Positions 1 through 12,600 of a DNA stretch of 64,000 bases are shown one piece after another. Made by a program: the position numbers and the translations under genes. The notes under the pieces were generated by a model. That model was not told where the DNA came from. It ran no database searches and saw only the letters and a program-made list of their open reading frames with translations. Source of the DNA: Euwallacea fornicatus (lineage: Eukaryota; Arthropoda; Insecta; Coleoptera; Curculionidae). How positions within the stretch are numbered: the first letter of the stretch is position 1; each line of letters starts with the position of its first letter. The DNA lies in the NCBI RefSeq assembly GCF_040115645.1, contig NC_089576.1:744001-808000 (forward strand). The letters are read 5' to 3'.

Positions 1-510
1 CTCACAGAGCATGTGAGTACTCTGGTCGAAAATAGAGTGGGGCAATAACGAACCTTAACAAAGTCACGCCCCCGTATATACAGTGTTCATCAAACGACAA
101 GTGTACTGGGCAGACATGACTGTACGTTTTCGCTATTATTTTTGGAATATTGAGAAGAGAGGATTATGGAATTGCGATTGCTGGCCGTAGTGATTTGCGA
201 TGATTTGTGAAACTGTCTCCCGAGGGCCTCAACGGGGGCAAAAACTGAGATTGAAAGCACACTGTAACAGGCGTTATTTCACGGTCGTAGACGAAAGGGT
301 AACCGTTTCCGTCCGTTTTTATTATGATTAGGTAGTGTGTGCGACAATTAGACCTGTTGGTTTCTCTCCCTTCGAGAACCCTCTTCTTCATTTGCCCATT
401 TCCGGATCGGCCTAATTGTTTAAACAAGTCGGATAATTAGGGTGTGGTCGAAAATTCTGAAGCCGTTGAAGCCTTTTACGGAAGAGCCCGTGACAAGATT
501 ATTTTTAATA
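1..510. other. Intergenic, no gene seen
   Basis: No coding region that I can support. Short open frames here lack splice signals and recognisable domains. The stretch ends at the left arm of the fold-back element that follows. Confidence 0.5.
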
Positions 511-1190
511 TACAGACACTCAAAAAAGTATTCATACAGCCGGAAAAAAATCCTGTAAACCGTAACTTTTGACTGATTTTGTTGAAATTTTGCATAATGA
601 AAATTCAAACCGAAACTAAATTTGCCTAATTGAGCAACTTTTGAAAATTTAACTTTCACAGTGCTTTTCAGCGTTTAAAAAAAAACTCCGTTTCGAAAAC
701 TTCTTGTGCGGTGGAAATATTTCAATGTGGTTTTAACATTCCTGCAGAGAGGATTTTTCTTCATGTATCCTGAAAATTTGATCAAAATCGAACAACAAAT
801 AAGGGAGTTGCGGCCTTTCAGAAACGCCAAAGAGTGACGATTTTCGCGCAAAATGACGGAACTTTGACATTTTTGACGACTTTAAAAAGCTGCAACTCCC
901 TTATTTCTTGTTCGATTTTGATCAAATTTTCAGGATATATGAAGAAAAATCCCCTCTACAAGAATCTTAAAACCACATTGAAAAATTTCCACCGCACAAG
1001 AAGTTTTCAAAACGGATTTTTTTTAAACGCTGGAAATCACTCTAAAAGTTAAAATTTCAAAAGCTACTCAATTACGCAAATTGAGTTTCGGTTTGAATTT
1101 TCATTATACAAAATTTGAACAAAATCAGTCAAAAGTTACGGTTTACAGAATTTTTTTCCGGCTGTATGAATACTTTTTTGAGTAACTGTA
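511..1190. mobile_element. Fold-back (long inverted repeat) element, ~680 bp
   Basis: The left arm (about 513-815) and right arm (about 889-1188) are imperfect reverse complements, separated by about 75 bp. The outer ends read CAGACACTCAAAAAAGTATT on the left and, in reverse complement, CAGTTACTCAAAAAAGTATT on the right, each next to a TA dinucleotide (511-512 and 1189-1190). That fits a Tc1/mariner-type TA target-site duplication. There is no coding capacity, so this is a non-autonomous element. Transcripts across it would form a long hairpin. Confidence 0.85.
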
Positions 1191-2147
1191 CGTCGCGAAT
1201 CGGATCGGAAAAACCTTCAATACTCGCCAGATTTATTCGTCAATTTCGTGCTGAAAACGTGAAATTTACAAAAGTACCACTTCCATTCTCTTTTATCGGT
1301 ACTTTCGTACATTTTCTCACGCTTTTGTTTACGTCACTCTGGTTCCTCATAGCGAATGTTTAGAAGGTACCAGTTCGTTATGTCGCATCATCTGGCCCTA
1401 CTGCGTGCCAGCGAGTACCCATCTCCAAACACCAAGAGGATGAAGTTTCCGAGTTGCTGGCATCCGATGGTCAATGACCATTCCCGTTGGGACCGAACGA
1501 TAGAATCAATTTAGCTCTCGCTCGTAAATTTTAAATTCCACAGATACATGCGACATGAGTTTTTCATTGGAGACACTAACTGGACTGTTTGGAGAAGCAC
1601 CGCGCAAATCAATTCGATTTAAACGAACCCCCCAAATAACAATATCACGTTTCATTACTCCTGCAACCATGGGTATTTACTTAACCAAACAAATGAGACA
1701 TTAATCGTCGCAACAATAGTTCTCTATGACGGTCTTAAAACACCAATAGAACCAATTTCGGACCTTTATATAAAACGAACGTGCTCCTAAAGTGTTTTAT
1801 AAAGGTAGCGAAACGCTAACAAAACCGATGAACCGAATGTTGTTCGAAATCCTATAAAATCGTTTATGTTGTTGCGACGCAACAATATTGTCGCACTGTA
1901 CAAGTACGCATTAGCGTATTAAGTGGCGTGTGAAGAAGGAAGTTTTAACACACGACCGTAAAATATTACGCACGAGCCGTAGGGGAGGATGACAATTACG
2001 CGAATATTTACCGGAATTAAAGTAGAATATTTGGGGTTTATTCCAACTAGAGAATCGGCATCAAGGGCCGAATGGCAATGGCTGACAGGATTTTGCTGAC
2101 TGAAAATCCGGTTAGATCCAGTTAAAATTTTCTAATATTTATTTTAC
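1191..2147. other. Intergenic, no gene seen
   Basis: No domain-bearing open frame and no convincing splice-site pair were found. The sequence has mixed composition and no recognised repeat. Confidence 0.4.
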
Positions 2148-3062
2148 AAGGTGTTTCTGAACACTGTATCAAAGGTTCAGGTGGTAAATTTGTGGATTAT
2201 TTGAAGAAAAAAATTCGGACAAACGTGGGTTCCTGTCTCAAATACAGGGTGGTAAAATTTTACTGGAAAAGTTTTTTCTTAATAAGCTTATTGCGGCATG
2301 AAATAACGTTATGAAGACTGGCGAGCATAGAATAGATACAGATGCGCGTCTTTCAAGGGGAAAGCGATGATTTTAGTTTCACCAGTGGCGTCCCCATCGA
2401 TGTAACCGCGAACAGCTTAAACGAAACATTACATACGCCACTGTTTTTTGAATAGAAATATTTTTCCTACTGCTCCACATTTCTATGGAAAAAGATTTAT
2501 TGTAATATATTTTCGTAACGTTAACCATTTTTATCGAAAAAAAACAACTTTTGTTCTAATTAATTTGGAAGCTATAGCACTAAATTGAGTCGTTATTTTA
2601 CTTATAAGAGAACAGTTAAACAAGGTGTTGAAAATGGCTTCCACCTGCAAGAATTCATGCCTCGGCGATATTTCGCACATTAACTCCTTAAAAAAATGCA
2701 GGTGTATTTTTTACAGTGTTAAAGGCCTGAATCATGCCATTTCTGGGCTCTTATAATTGTCTTCTGTTTTTTTTCCATGAAAACGGTTAAGGTCGTGATA
2801 AATATCCAAGAGCCCTTTTTTCCATAGGTATATGGAGCATTGAAAAAAAAAAAAAGTGGCATTTTTGCTTTCAAATTTTGAGACTCGATCCTCATTCAGC
2901 TATTCAGTATCGAGACGGATTTATCAGGAAAGCGCCAGAAAAGCCCTGTACTTCGGTCTGCAAGCGAAAGAAGGTGCCATGTTCACATAAACCTTATTTC
3001 TGAAAATCACCTAGATTCACCCCCTGAATTCTCGACATGCCGTTATGAAACACTCCGTATAA
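2148..3062. mobile_element. Diverged MITE-like element
   Basis: The left end (GGTGTTTCTGAACACTGTAT near 2149) and the right end (reverse complement TACGGAGTGTTTCATAACGG near 3060) are diverged inverted termini of the common CAGGGTGTTTC type. Inside both ends lies a related segment around TTTGTGGATTATTTGAAGAA. The same terminal segment recurs near 8465-8535. No intact ORF. Exact ends are uncertain because of decay. Confidence 0.45.
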
Positions 3063-3118
3063 TGAGAATTGATAATATTTGGTTGCCTACGCTTGAGGTG
3101 AAGGTGAAGCGAGAGATG

Positions 3119-4305
3119 TACTGGGTGATTCATTTGGGATGGGACATGGCAAAACTCAAGACACCGGATACCAAAATATAACAATTGGACCCCACATACC
3201 TTGTGTCAATGTCACGTGTTTCAAAGTTACAGAGTGTTAAAAGCTGAAATTTTTGTTTTTAAATTTCTTAATAACATTTTGTATTTTTCTAGCATTAACG
3301 CCATAATTGGTATACTAAGGTTTTGTAAAATGCCAAGTAAAAGAATTTAGACCTAATTTTCATGTAGCTCCTAGAGAGTGCTAGTTACAGCTCATCGCTT
3401 CGGTGTATTTGATTATAACTTTCTATGAGTGCAACTGAAGCCAAATTGTATTCAACATGATGGAAAAACCTTGAATTTTTGCTTAAAGAAGTATCTTCGT
3501 TTAACTCCGTAATCTCTCTTCGTATACGAACATTTCCTCTGCGAGCTAATTCGTGTCGTACCATTTCAAATCCTCAAAAACGATAGTGGCTGTGGTTAAT
3601 TCGCATGACAATGCATACTATAGCTATTGTTACCTCAGCTTGTCAAAGTAATTAGACTATTCACTCGTTAGTTTCCATTTTTAATTCAAAAATTGTAATT
3701 TAAAATTAAAAATGCCAAGGCACAGTGACTTTTCCTTTAGTGAAGTGCGCGATGCGCTTTGCGTTCGCGCTCAAATAAGTTTTGTGATCATTTTTATTTT
3801 TCATCGGTTCTTTTTTCTCTTGTTCTTCTCCCGATTGAAAAATTAATTTTTCAATTAATTAAGTATTTTAAATGGTTCGACGTGAATCAGCTTGTGGGTG
3901 AAAATCTCGTGAACGGAGAGAGATATCGTAATTAGACAACAATATCGTTTGAATAAAAATAGACATTCTTTCATTGTATTGAATAAAATTTGACCTCAGT
4001 TGTATTCATAAGAAAATATGATCGAACACACCGAAGCGGCAGTTTGTGACTAACGCTCTCTAGGAGCTACGTAAAAATTAGATCTCATTTTGCATCTTAC
4101 AGGACCTAAGTATACCAATTCTGGCATTGATACTGTGAAAACACAGAAAGTTGTTAAAGAATTTAAAAATAAAATTTCAATTTTTGACATCTCGTGATTT
4201 CAGAACGCGCAACGTTGGTGTAAGGTATGCCGGGTCTAACCGTCATATTTTGATGTCCTACATTTCGGGTTTTATCTTGACCCGTTCCTATTGACTCACT
4301 CTGTA
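3119..4305. mobile_element. Fold-back element, ~1.2 kb
   Basis: Arms 3121-about 3480 and about 3950-4303 are imperfect inverted copies: both contain the GTAGCTCCTAGAGAG / CTCTCTAGGAGCTAC pair and the CGCTTCGGTGT / ACACCGAAGCGG pair. Termini read CTGGGTGATTC on the left and GAGTCAATAGG after a CAGAGT end in reverse complement on the right. TA lies on both sides (3119-3120, 4304-4305). The centre (about 3480-3950) is unique AT-rich sequence. No transposase was seen, so this is non-autonomous. Confidence 0.8.
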
Positions 4306-5452
4306 TAAAAAGAAACGAAACAGTAACAAAAACCACTTAGAGTAATCAGGAATACAGAAAATAAAATTTAAAAAAAGTCGAGGTAGTAATGGTAAAATAA
4401 AATAAAGGCGTAATGATAAAATACTAACCATTTACCCCAAATCAACTTTTCGGGATGATGACAATTCTGCAGCCACTGAGAAGAGGAGGGTCAGTTACCG
4501 CTTATTTTTGATATAACGTGCACTGCACTGCCCGGTCGCACACGCGCACCTGACTTCGTTCTTACGAATACCTCAAACTTCGAGCGATTCCGGAAACCCG
4601 AACGCGAAGAACCGACATTTCCGGTATTGCCAAATAAAATTGCAATTTAAAAGTGCAATTTTCGCGTTTTCTTACCCGTACCAACACTTTCCAGATTACT
4701 AGTTATTAACCTTCAGCTCCACCAGAACTTTTTCAATTTTAATCCATATTTTCACTTGAAATTTGACATTTTTCGCCAGCGAAACGGAAGGAAATTCGGA
4801 AACGTCATCAACACTGACAACAGAACTGAAGCGTTATTGCATTGTTTCTAAAACCCTCTTAATTCGAAGCCCGCTTCCGAATGACGTCCGAATGACGTCC
4901 GCATGAAGTGCTATTGTAAAACCAAGCGTCGATTTGTATATTTTATTATTGTTATTTATTATTTACTAGATTTAGTCCAGTTCTATTTGCGCTTTCATAT
5001 TCCAATGTCGGTATGAAAGTCCACAATGAGAAATATCAAATAAAATCAATATGGAAACGCAACTAAATTCCCAGAAACGAGATCTGCAGATAGCAATTAC
5101 TGCTAGAATCTTTTAATTACGTAAGAATCCACTTCATACAGACGACCATCCCAGAATAATGGGAAAGGAGACCTTTCGACCTCACACCGCACTAAATCAG
5201 AGTAATGTGAAGTTAAAAAATGGGCCGATACAACTCGCTGTAAATAAATTCGATTGCTGTCTAAAGATGAATCTGTTTCCTCATTCTTCGCTGCAGGATG
5301 ATGAATAGCTCTCGAAACTCTTCTTCGTTACTTTTTTTTTTTTATTGCGAATCCTTGCTTATCAATAGATGATCAGAGGTTTTAGGCGGTTCGATTAATT
5401 AGGTGCCTTTCTTTTCTATTCTTCATTCCCCGATTCTTTATTGATTTCTGAG
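4306..5452. other. Intergenic or intron, nothing assigned
   Basis: No ORF with a recognisable domain. A short direct repeat containing TGACGTCC twice lies at about 4877-4905. If the two exons at 5453-5742 belong to a live gene, this stretch is probably intron; no upstream exon was found in it. Confidence 0.35.
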
Positions 5453-5742
5453 TAAAATGACAATCGAAAATTTCTCAATTGAACGTAATGCGGATATCGC
5501 GTGCAGACTGTTGTGGCAAATTGAATGGGCCGAACTGAAGCCGATCCTACTCGCAACCATCAGGCAGTTTCGTGCATCTTCAAATAATAGCAAAACGGTT
5601 TTAACATTTAATCTGAGCCGTTTCCTTGAAAAGTAAGCCACAAATTAACTATTGCGAAATGTGCTCTCCTAACGTTTCTAATTACAGAATAAGAGAGGAA
5701 GTGTCAAGGTTATTTTCTATCTTCCAACAATGCAGCGGCTAG
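5453..5742 (+). CDS. C-terminal exons of an odorant-receptor-like protein (partial gene or fragment)
   Basis: Two exons: 5453-5632 and 5688-5742 (stop TAG at 5740-5742), separated by a 55-bp GT-AG intron. A long pyrimidine tract ends at the acceptor at 5451-5452. The donor is AA|GTAAGC and the second acceptor is TAATTACAG; phases agree (2/2). The joined product is about 78 residues. It contains IACRLLWQIEW, then a basic stretch, FNLSRFLEKIREEVSRLFSI and a short tail. This spacing resembles the last cytoplasmic loop and TM7 of insect odorant receptors (7tm_6): a conserved W, a hydrophobic strip, a small-Ser-Leu-x-x-Phe motif, then S-x-F-x-I/L. No upstream exons were found in the preceding 4 kb, so this may be a truncated copy or a gene with a distant 5' end. 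The family call is tentative; the splice structure is the stronger evidence. Confidence 0.42.
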
Positions 5743-6393
5743 TAAGGTTGAGGTTGTATTTTTACTGTGTGTATTTGAAAATCCGGAGCAGAAATTTTAC
5801 TGGTAATTTCACCTCGGACCTTCAAAGTCCCTACGGCGAATGATGTAGAACTAATTTCCCTCGGTGCCGTGCAACTACGATGATGAAGAAAAGTGCAGGA
5901 AGGGCTTAAATAGTTAACAACACCGAAATCGAAAAACCCTAATTAGCTAATTGGTTATAGTATTATAATCCGCCCGAAAATCATTATGCGACTGCGTAAC
6001 GGGAGACCCAAATTTGTTCAAAGTCGGGCAGTTAGACTAATCTGCGACAGGCGTTAGCGCAGGTTACGAGGGAGTGTTGTATCGTTAGCCAGTATAGTGC
6101 ACGTTAACAAAATTTCCACAGTTGTTTCAATAGAGGTAGAATGCCGATGTTCCTCTCATACTATTTCCATCATCAGATCTTTACCTCTTTTCGGAAATTT
6201 TTGAAAATTTCGATTACAAAAAAGTCCTTTAAAATTCCAGCGACGCAGTTATACCTCCATAAGTGCGCACTCCAACAGTCCCTAGGTAAGGGATGTTAAT
6301 GGGGGAGAAGTGTTTATAATAACTAAAAATATATATAATTTTATGTAAATTTGTTAAACACATTCCGACAAAATACGACTAACAAAGATTAAG
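5743..6393. other. Intergenic, no gene seen
   Basis: No supported coding or RNA feature was recognised. Confidence 0.4.
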
Positions 6394-6847
6394 AGTGCAG
6401 GGCGGATATCCATCGTTTTTACTGGAGCATCACGAATTGGAGAGTGCACCGAATGATGGAAAGATGCATATCTCGAAAACTGATAGTCGGGAGGAGATGC
6501 AGCTTTTTTACATGGAAAAAATACGGGTGCTCAAAATATCTGTGCAGTGCAATGCGAAGAAATTTGAGCTTTTAAAACTCGGGAAGTGCCGCACACTGCG
6601 TTCTTTTCAGCCTATGTAAAAATTTCGAAAATTTTCGAATTTGCTGTACCAAAAAGCCTCGCAGACTGAGAAAAATATGCTTTTCCAAGAATTATGTGAC
6701 AAAATCTAATAATTATTTTTAACTTTGGCACCCGGCACATCACTTATTATCAATTTTCTAATATAGATAAACCATGTGAAATTTAAAGGTTTTTACTTAA
6801 GAAACATTCGGCTCGCCTATGCACTGCTAATTATAGGATACCCTGTA
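6394..6847. mobile_element. Probable degraded MITE
   Basis: The left end GTGCAGGGCGGATATCC (about 6394) and right end GGATACCCTGTA (about 6837) form short imperfect inverted termini of the CAGGGTATCC type common among insect mariner-like MITEs. No coding content is supported. Confidence 0.35.
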
Positions 6848-9613
6848 TAAATCGATAATTTAGTGCAAAGATTTGTTTATTTTATAAGTAGAACGTTGAC
6901 TTTAATGGGGAAAACTGCTAAATAACTAAAGAAAATAAATCTCTATTATTACGTATAGGAAGCTTACTATATTACTAGTATTTTGCTGACCTCGTGATCC
7001 TTATAGCATTCTTTTTAAATGTATCCTTCAAGTACCTTATAAAATTGTTTTGTAAATGAACGACCTAAAACTCTTAAGATGCTTTGATAACGCTGAAGAT
7101 TTCCGCGACAGCTGTATAATTGTTTCATAAGGTTGACGAGACTGTAATTACTATTTGCACTTCTTTCAGAACTGTTAAGCAGTAATGTAGCGATTGTATC
7201 AGTTTATAGCTAAGATAAACAGTAATAAAACGTTTAATAAATGCTTATTATTTTATGCAGTTATTATATTACTTTATAGTAGGTGTGTTTTCGTGTGTAT
7301 AATTAAATACAACTTATATCACTTAAATGATTTTTTAATCCTCGGTTTGGTCCAAAACAGTGCCTTCTTTCGACCTAAGAATTTCTACAACTTTTCACAT
7401 TTTAACAGGCGAAGGTTTTGTGAAGTAATTGTTACTAAAGGTGGAGAGAAGTCAGAAATATACCGCCAAAGGTGCGAAAAAATACAAGTCTCACACGAAG
7501 AATGTCGGTCAGGAAGATCCGGAAGTGCGGCAAAATGCTACAATAATACCTGTGTGATATCATTTCGTGTGAAGTTAGGTGTGATGATGAAGGGAAAATG
7601 ATGAAGTTCCACTGATTCCCCGTCGACGTTCCTACAGAGTACAATGAGGTGTACGCTTGCTGAAAAGGCTGTAAAGGAACGTTCTCTTATCGATGTTATG
7701 TCTTAGATGACTCAGTCGAGTGATACAACAACAAACAAAGATGTTTATAATAATAGGGAATAAACTAATAATCGAGTGTTGTTTCGTTTGAGAGGCACGT
7801 GATATGTGTTACTAGAGTAGCAGAAGTTTACCGATCGAAAATGGGTGTCGCCATAAACCTTTTCCTCTCTTATGGCGAAACTCAAAGTAGCGGTTCTCAG
7901 AGGTACGCTCCTTCCTCAAGGTAACATGTCACGCGTAATTGGACCCCAAATTAGAAACGAAACTCCTGATATGGGTTAATTCCTGTCTGAATTGAAAACA
8001 TTCAATTTCTAAAAGGTTTCTGGTGATCCGATCCCGGGAGCTAGTAGTCCAGGAGATTGTTCTCCTGAGAATTTCATTTGCCCGATTTTACGCTTCTCCG
8101 GTAACGGTTACTTCGTAACGATGCAAAGCACTGTTCTGTTTTAGAAAAATACGTTTTTTTTTTCAATGAAATATGCAACACTCAGAAAATTATTTTTATA
8201 AGAAAAAAACAGTAGTGTTTCATATCTTTTGTTTAAAGTGTTCAGTGTCACATCGGTCGTGATCCCACTGGTGAAATAAAAAAAAAAAAACATTTCCTTT
8301 TCCTTAAAAATTTGTCTCTGCACTCATTTCACTCTTCCCAATTTTCATAAGCATTTTTAATGCCGAAGCTGACTCACTAAGAAAAACAAAAAAAAAGCGT
8401 TCGTGCCCCTGCACATCAGGAAGAAAGCCAGAACGGACTAATATTCGCATGAACTTTTTTTCTTAAAATCATCCACAGATTCGCTCCTGGAATTCTTGAT
8501 GTCCTATTATGTCATGAAACGCCCGGTATACGGCTTTTTTGAGTGTGCATTGTAGTTTTTCCGTTGTTTGCTGGACGGATTCATTGCTGCCTTTACCATT
8601 AAAGAAACAAGCGGGAATAACAAACTGTATCAATACGCCTTTCCTCACTAAATGCCAAAGGATGCAAGCCCATCCTAAATACATAAAAATATATCACGGC
8701 GACGTTATTTAAGGATGGACGCATCTAGTTTGAATTAGCATAATCTACGTGCTGACAAAAATGTCAAGGTAGATCATGTGATATTCTTTGTGTCTTAGCT
8801 AACACAACTGAGCAATACTTTGAGCTCCTATATAGCCACTTGCACGTGATACTGCTTAATTAGGCTTAAAAGGTTTCAGCATTGTAAACAGATTTTCCGG
8901 TCGCAGACGAATATTTGGATAAAATTAGCAGAATACATCTGCACAACAAAAATGACTCATTTGGACAAACAAGGAGGCTATAGTTAATTATCTTAACTGG
9001 TTAATTAAACTCTACACCCGGAAGTTATTAAATGCCTACCAATTCCCAATAAATGTGATAATTAGCCACGAGGAGAGCACAAAATCCCACGTACTCAATA
9101 GAATAATGCTGTGAACCGAACTACAATAAAACATAAGTAAATTTGTATATGATCTTCATCTCCCACATATGAAGGAATGCGTATCGGTCGAGTGTCACGC
9201 GCATACACGATGACGTAGTTTAAGGCTGAAGCGAAGCCGCTGCTGGTCTGATTCCGCAGCCATTGTATGTCTCCTCCGCATCGTGCTCTGAAATCACCAT
9301 AAGTCATCATCACTTATCTCCAAACTTATTTTTGAATACTTCGTCTGCGATATTTTTTCTCAACCACGCCACAAGACCCGTATCGCCCACCATCGCCACC
9401 ACATGACAATATGTGTTCGACCTTCTCGGGACACCTTTAAGGCGCCGCTGATCTCGGGGGGCTCCCCACACGCCAGACCTGACCCCCGCTGACCCACCCG
9501 ATACGGTTGGGATTCCTCCGATTCCGCGACATCATCTCGAGTTCTCGAGGGGCAGTTGCGTCAGATCGCAGAGAGCGAAAACAAACGCGAAACGACGCGG
9601 CGCCAGTTGGTTG
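6848..9613. other. Intergenic with dispersed repeat fragments
   Basis: At 7838-7925 a segment beginning AATGGGTGTCGCCATAAACC is shared in diverged form with 31951-32060. At about 8465-8535 a segment matches the right end of the 2148-3062 MITE-like element. From about 9360 the sequence becomes more GC-rich toward the start codon at 9614, fitting the 5' UTR or promoter of the next gene, but no core promoter motif was assigned. Confidence 0.4.
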
Positions 9614-12600
9614 ATGGTGTGGGTGGACGAGATGTCTTCTTCTGCTGGTTGGACTCGACCAACGTTGGTCGGGTTGGTTCTATTTGGTGTTTTGATGGGA
9701 TTTAGTGGAGTTACGGGTCAGAAGGTGGGTGATAAATGATATATGTTTACTATCAGAAGACAAATTTAATATGTTTAATTTATGCATTATACTACAGTAT
9801 GTTCCAATCATAGGTTTCAGCAGTGTGAGGATCTGAAGAAATATTGATCAGTCAAAAATCCATGAAATCAAATCAAGAAAATTTTTTTAAACGTCCAGAG
9901 CGTCCTACACGTATTTTCACTTTTACACGTTTGAAATTTCATTGGTGGCGCTTTTATAACATCAGAACACCACTCGGTATATGATATTAATTGTCACCAA
10001 AAATCTAGAGGGTGTTTGGGGAAAATCTCCGTTTAATAATTTCAAGCAATTTTTATCCCTAAACAACTATCACCTCTAGTTGGGACCAACTGACGCGTCT
10101 TATATTATCATGTAGTAGCAGTGAAAACCACTAAACTATCAAAGCAAAAACGATATATCTAACTCTTGAAAGCTGAAAAATTATTAAAGAACCGAGTATC
10201 TAGTTAAGGTCCTCCATCGCAGTTTAACTACCAGAAAAAGTAGAAGCGTACTTGATGTACCATAACCAACTGCCAACAGAATTAAATCGCGATGACACAT
10301 GACATTGACAGATTTCGACTAAGACATCTGGGAAAATTAATCTGCCCCGTACGCTTAATGTCGTCAGCAGAAGTAGTCCTAATAAGTTAATTTAGAATGT
10401 TCCATCTAACACTTAATAACTTTAGGCGTAGCACGCCCCTAGATAAAACTACAACTAGATATCTATAAAAATCAATAATTTTATCTAGGAAACGTTGACA
10501 GGAATTTGAAAAATTGTACATGACGCATTTCAGATGCGACCTTTTTGCCGCATTTTCGCGCGAAGAATTAAAACGCACTAGGTAATTATGAAACACTTTG
10601 TATATAAAATTGCGGACTTTAACGTCGTAAAAAACAACAAAGGTAAATAAATTGAATCATTATTTGACAAGACTTGAAAGATGCCTATCTGGTAGGTATG
10701 TATGATATTTGTATTTTTTAAAATTATTTGCGTATTTAAAATATGCATTCCAGTAAACATTTACGGCGCAGAAGTGTAACAAAGCCATTAGCGCAGGTTC
10801 ACGTCAGAGCAATTTAAAAGTGCTTTTATTCAATAAAATTTTCATTGATTGCTTCCATTTATTAGATTGAAGGACTGCAGCATCTAAAATACAGACGTGC
10901 ATAAAATCCATTGACGTAGGTTTTTCCCACGGAAAATTTGGTACTGCATGAACTAATTCTCCACTCAAAGTGGAACTTGTTCCTTTAGATTTCAAATATA
11001 TATCTCCATTATCCTCAACTACACGGCTTTCTATTTTTTAATTAACTTAACAATTTAAAAATTTATTAAACGTACAGCTGATTCACTGAAAGCTATTGAC
11101 GTAGATTGATTATAAAAAAATTAAATAAACTTTTGGAATTATCTAGAACCTTGAATGGTTTTGTGATAAATAATTTTCAAATTTCAAGGATTATAATTAA
11201 TATATGACATGTTGCATTGAAGTCAGTGGTGTGGATTGATCACCAAGAGCAATTCAAATTAGAGAAAAAAACATTAATTTTCTTTGTAAATGCCATTTGT
11301 CCACATTCGCATTGAATACGCTCCTCTCTGCGTTTGAATGAGACGATTTTATGTGGCAAATCGAAGTAGGTATTTAAAATCAATGGCGTGGACTGATAAT
11401 AAAGATAATTATGATTTTCTTATGAACTCCTATTTGCTCGTCTCTCCTATATTACTCAGGCAAAATCTTGGACGCTACGCCCCTGTTTATCTACCAATTC
11501 GTAAAATTGAACGATGGTAGTGAGTTGTACAAAATTGCTTCTAGTGCACCTTTGACTTTTTTTAGTTACATTGATTATTTCGGAAGTTACACAGATGGTT
11601 TTGTGCGCTTCAAATGATAGAAGTAGTGGGTAGAGGTAATGTGTAAGGAAAGTTTCATACGAGTGTTATTTTCTCGTTGACACAAAACTTAGTGAGGTGA
11701 AAGTAGAGGTAGAAATAGTAAAAAAGTTCCTAAAAACGCTGAGCACCGTTATTGAGATATGGCCCTCCAAAGGGGCCCCATCATTTTGATACTTTTTAAA
11801 ATAACTTTCTGACGAAGATAATGGAACGAAAATCGTACACATCGTACGATCATATCGTAAAAGTCTTTAACGTTAATGAGCTTCATCAAATTGGATTGTA
11901 AACAGGGGCGGTTTTCTAACTGCCTTTAAGTGAAATTTTTCGAATATTTTTTATTCCTTTGCATTATCAAGTAAATAATAATCCTTTTCAATGAATTATA
12001 CTTTCTTGAAGAAAAACATTTTTTTTTTCGAATTCTGCGTAGCTGAATCGAAAATAATTATTTTTTAAATAATATAGGGTTCAGAAGAGTAATATTTTTT
12101 TAATATTTTTACGTAGTAAGCACCTCGTGCAGTGACAATTTTGTTGTAATTATTGTTATTTACGGGTTTTTGAACGCATTTCAGAATTCAATGTCACAAC
12201 CTAAAATTTATTTTCCACACTCCTTTGCTTCCTTACGTTAATTAGCGACTTTGTAAGTGCGCCCGTTGGCCTTTTTCCAGGAGTAAACTATGTATTTCCA
12301 CTACAGAAAGTGACGGTCACGTCAAAAAAACTTTCACTATGAAAAATGCCTATGTGAAAATGTTAAAAAAACGTTATACGTTAATTAAAAAATAATTATT
12401 TCTGACTAAATCGCACGGAATTCGGAAAAAAGTGGAGGATTTTTTTCTTCAAAAAGCCTAACTCATTAAAATGTGATATTATTAACTTGACAACTGGAAT
12501 GAATAAAAACATTCTCAAAAATTTCCGTTGAAGTAGTTGCTAACTTTTTAAACACACTGTACATAATGTTAATTTTGGTTTTTGACAAAAAATGAAACAG

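Noticed and set aside
7194..7601. 135-codon plus-strand open frame
   Set aside because: AT-rich composition, overlapping antisense frame and no motif; looks like chance.
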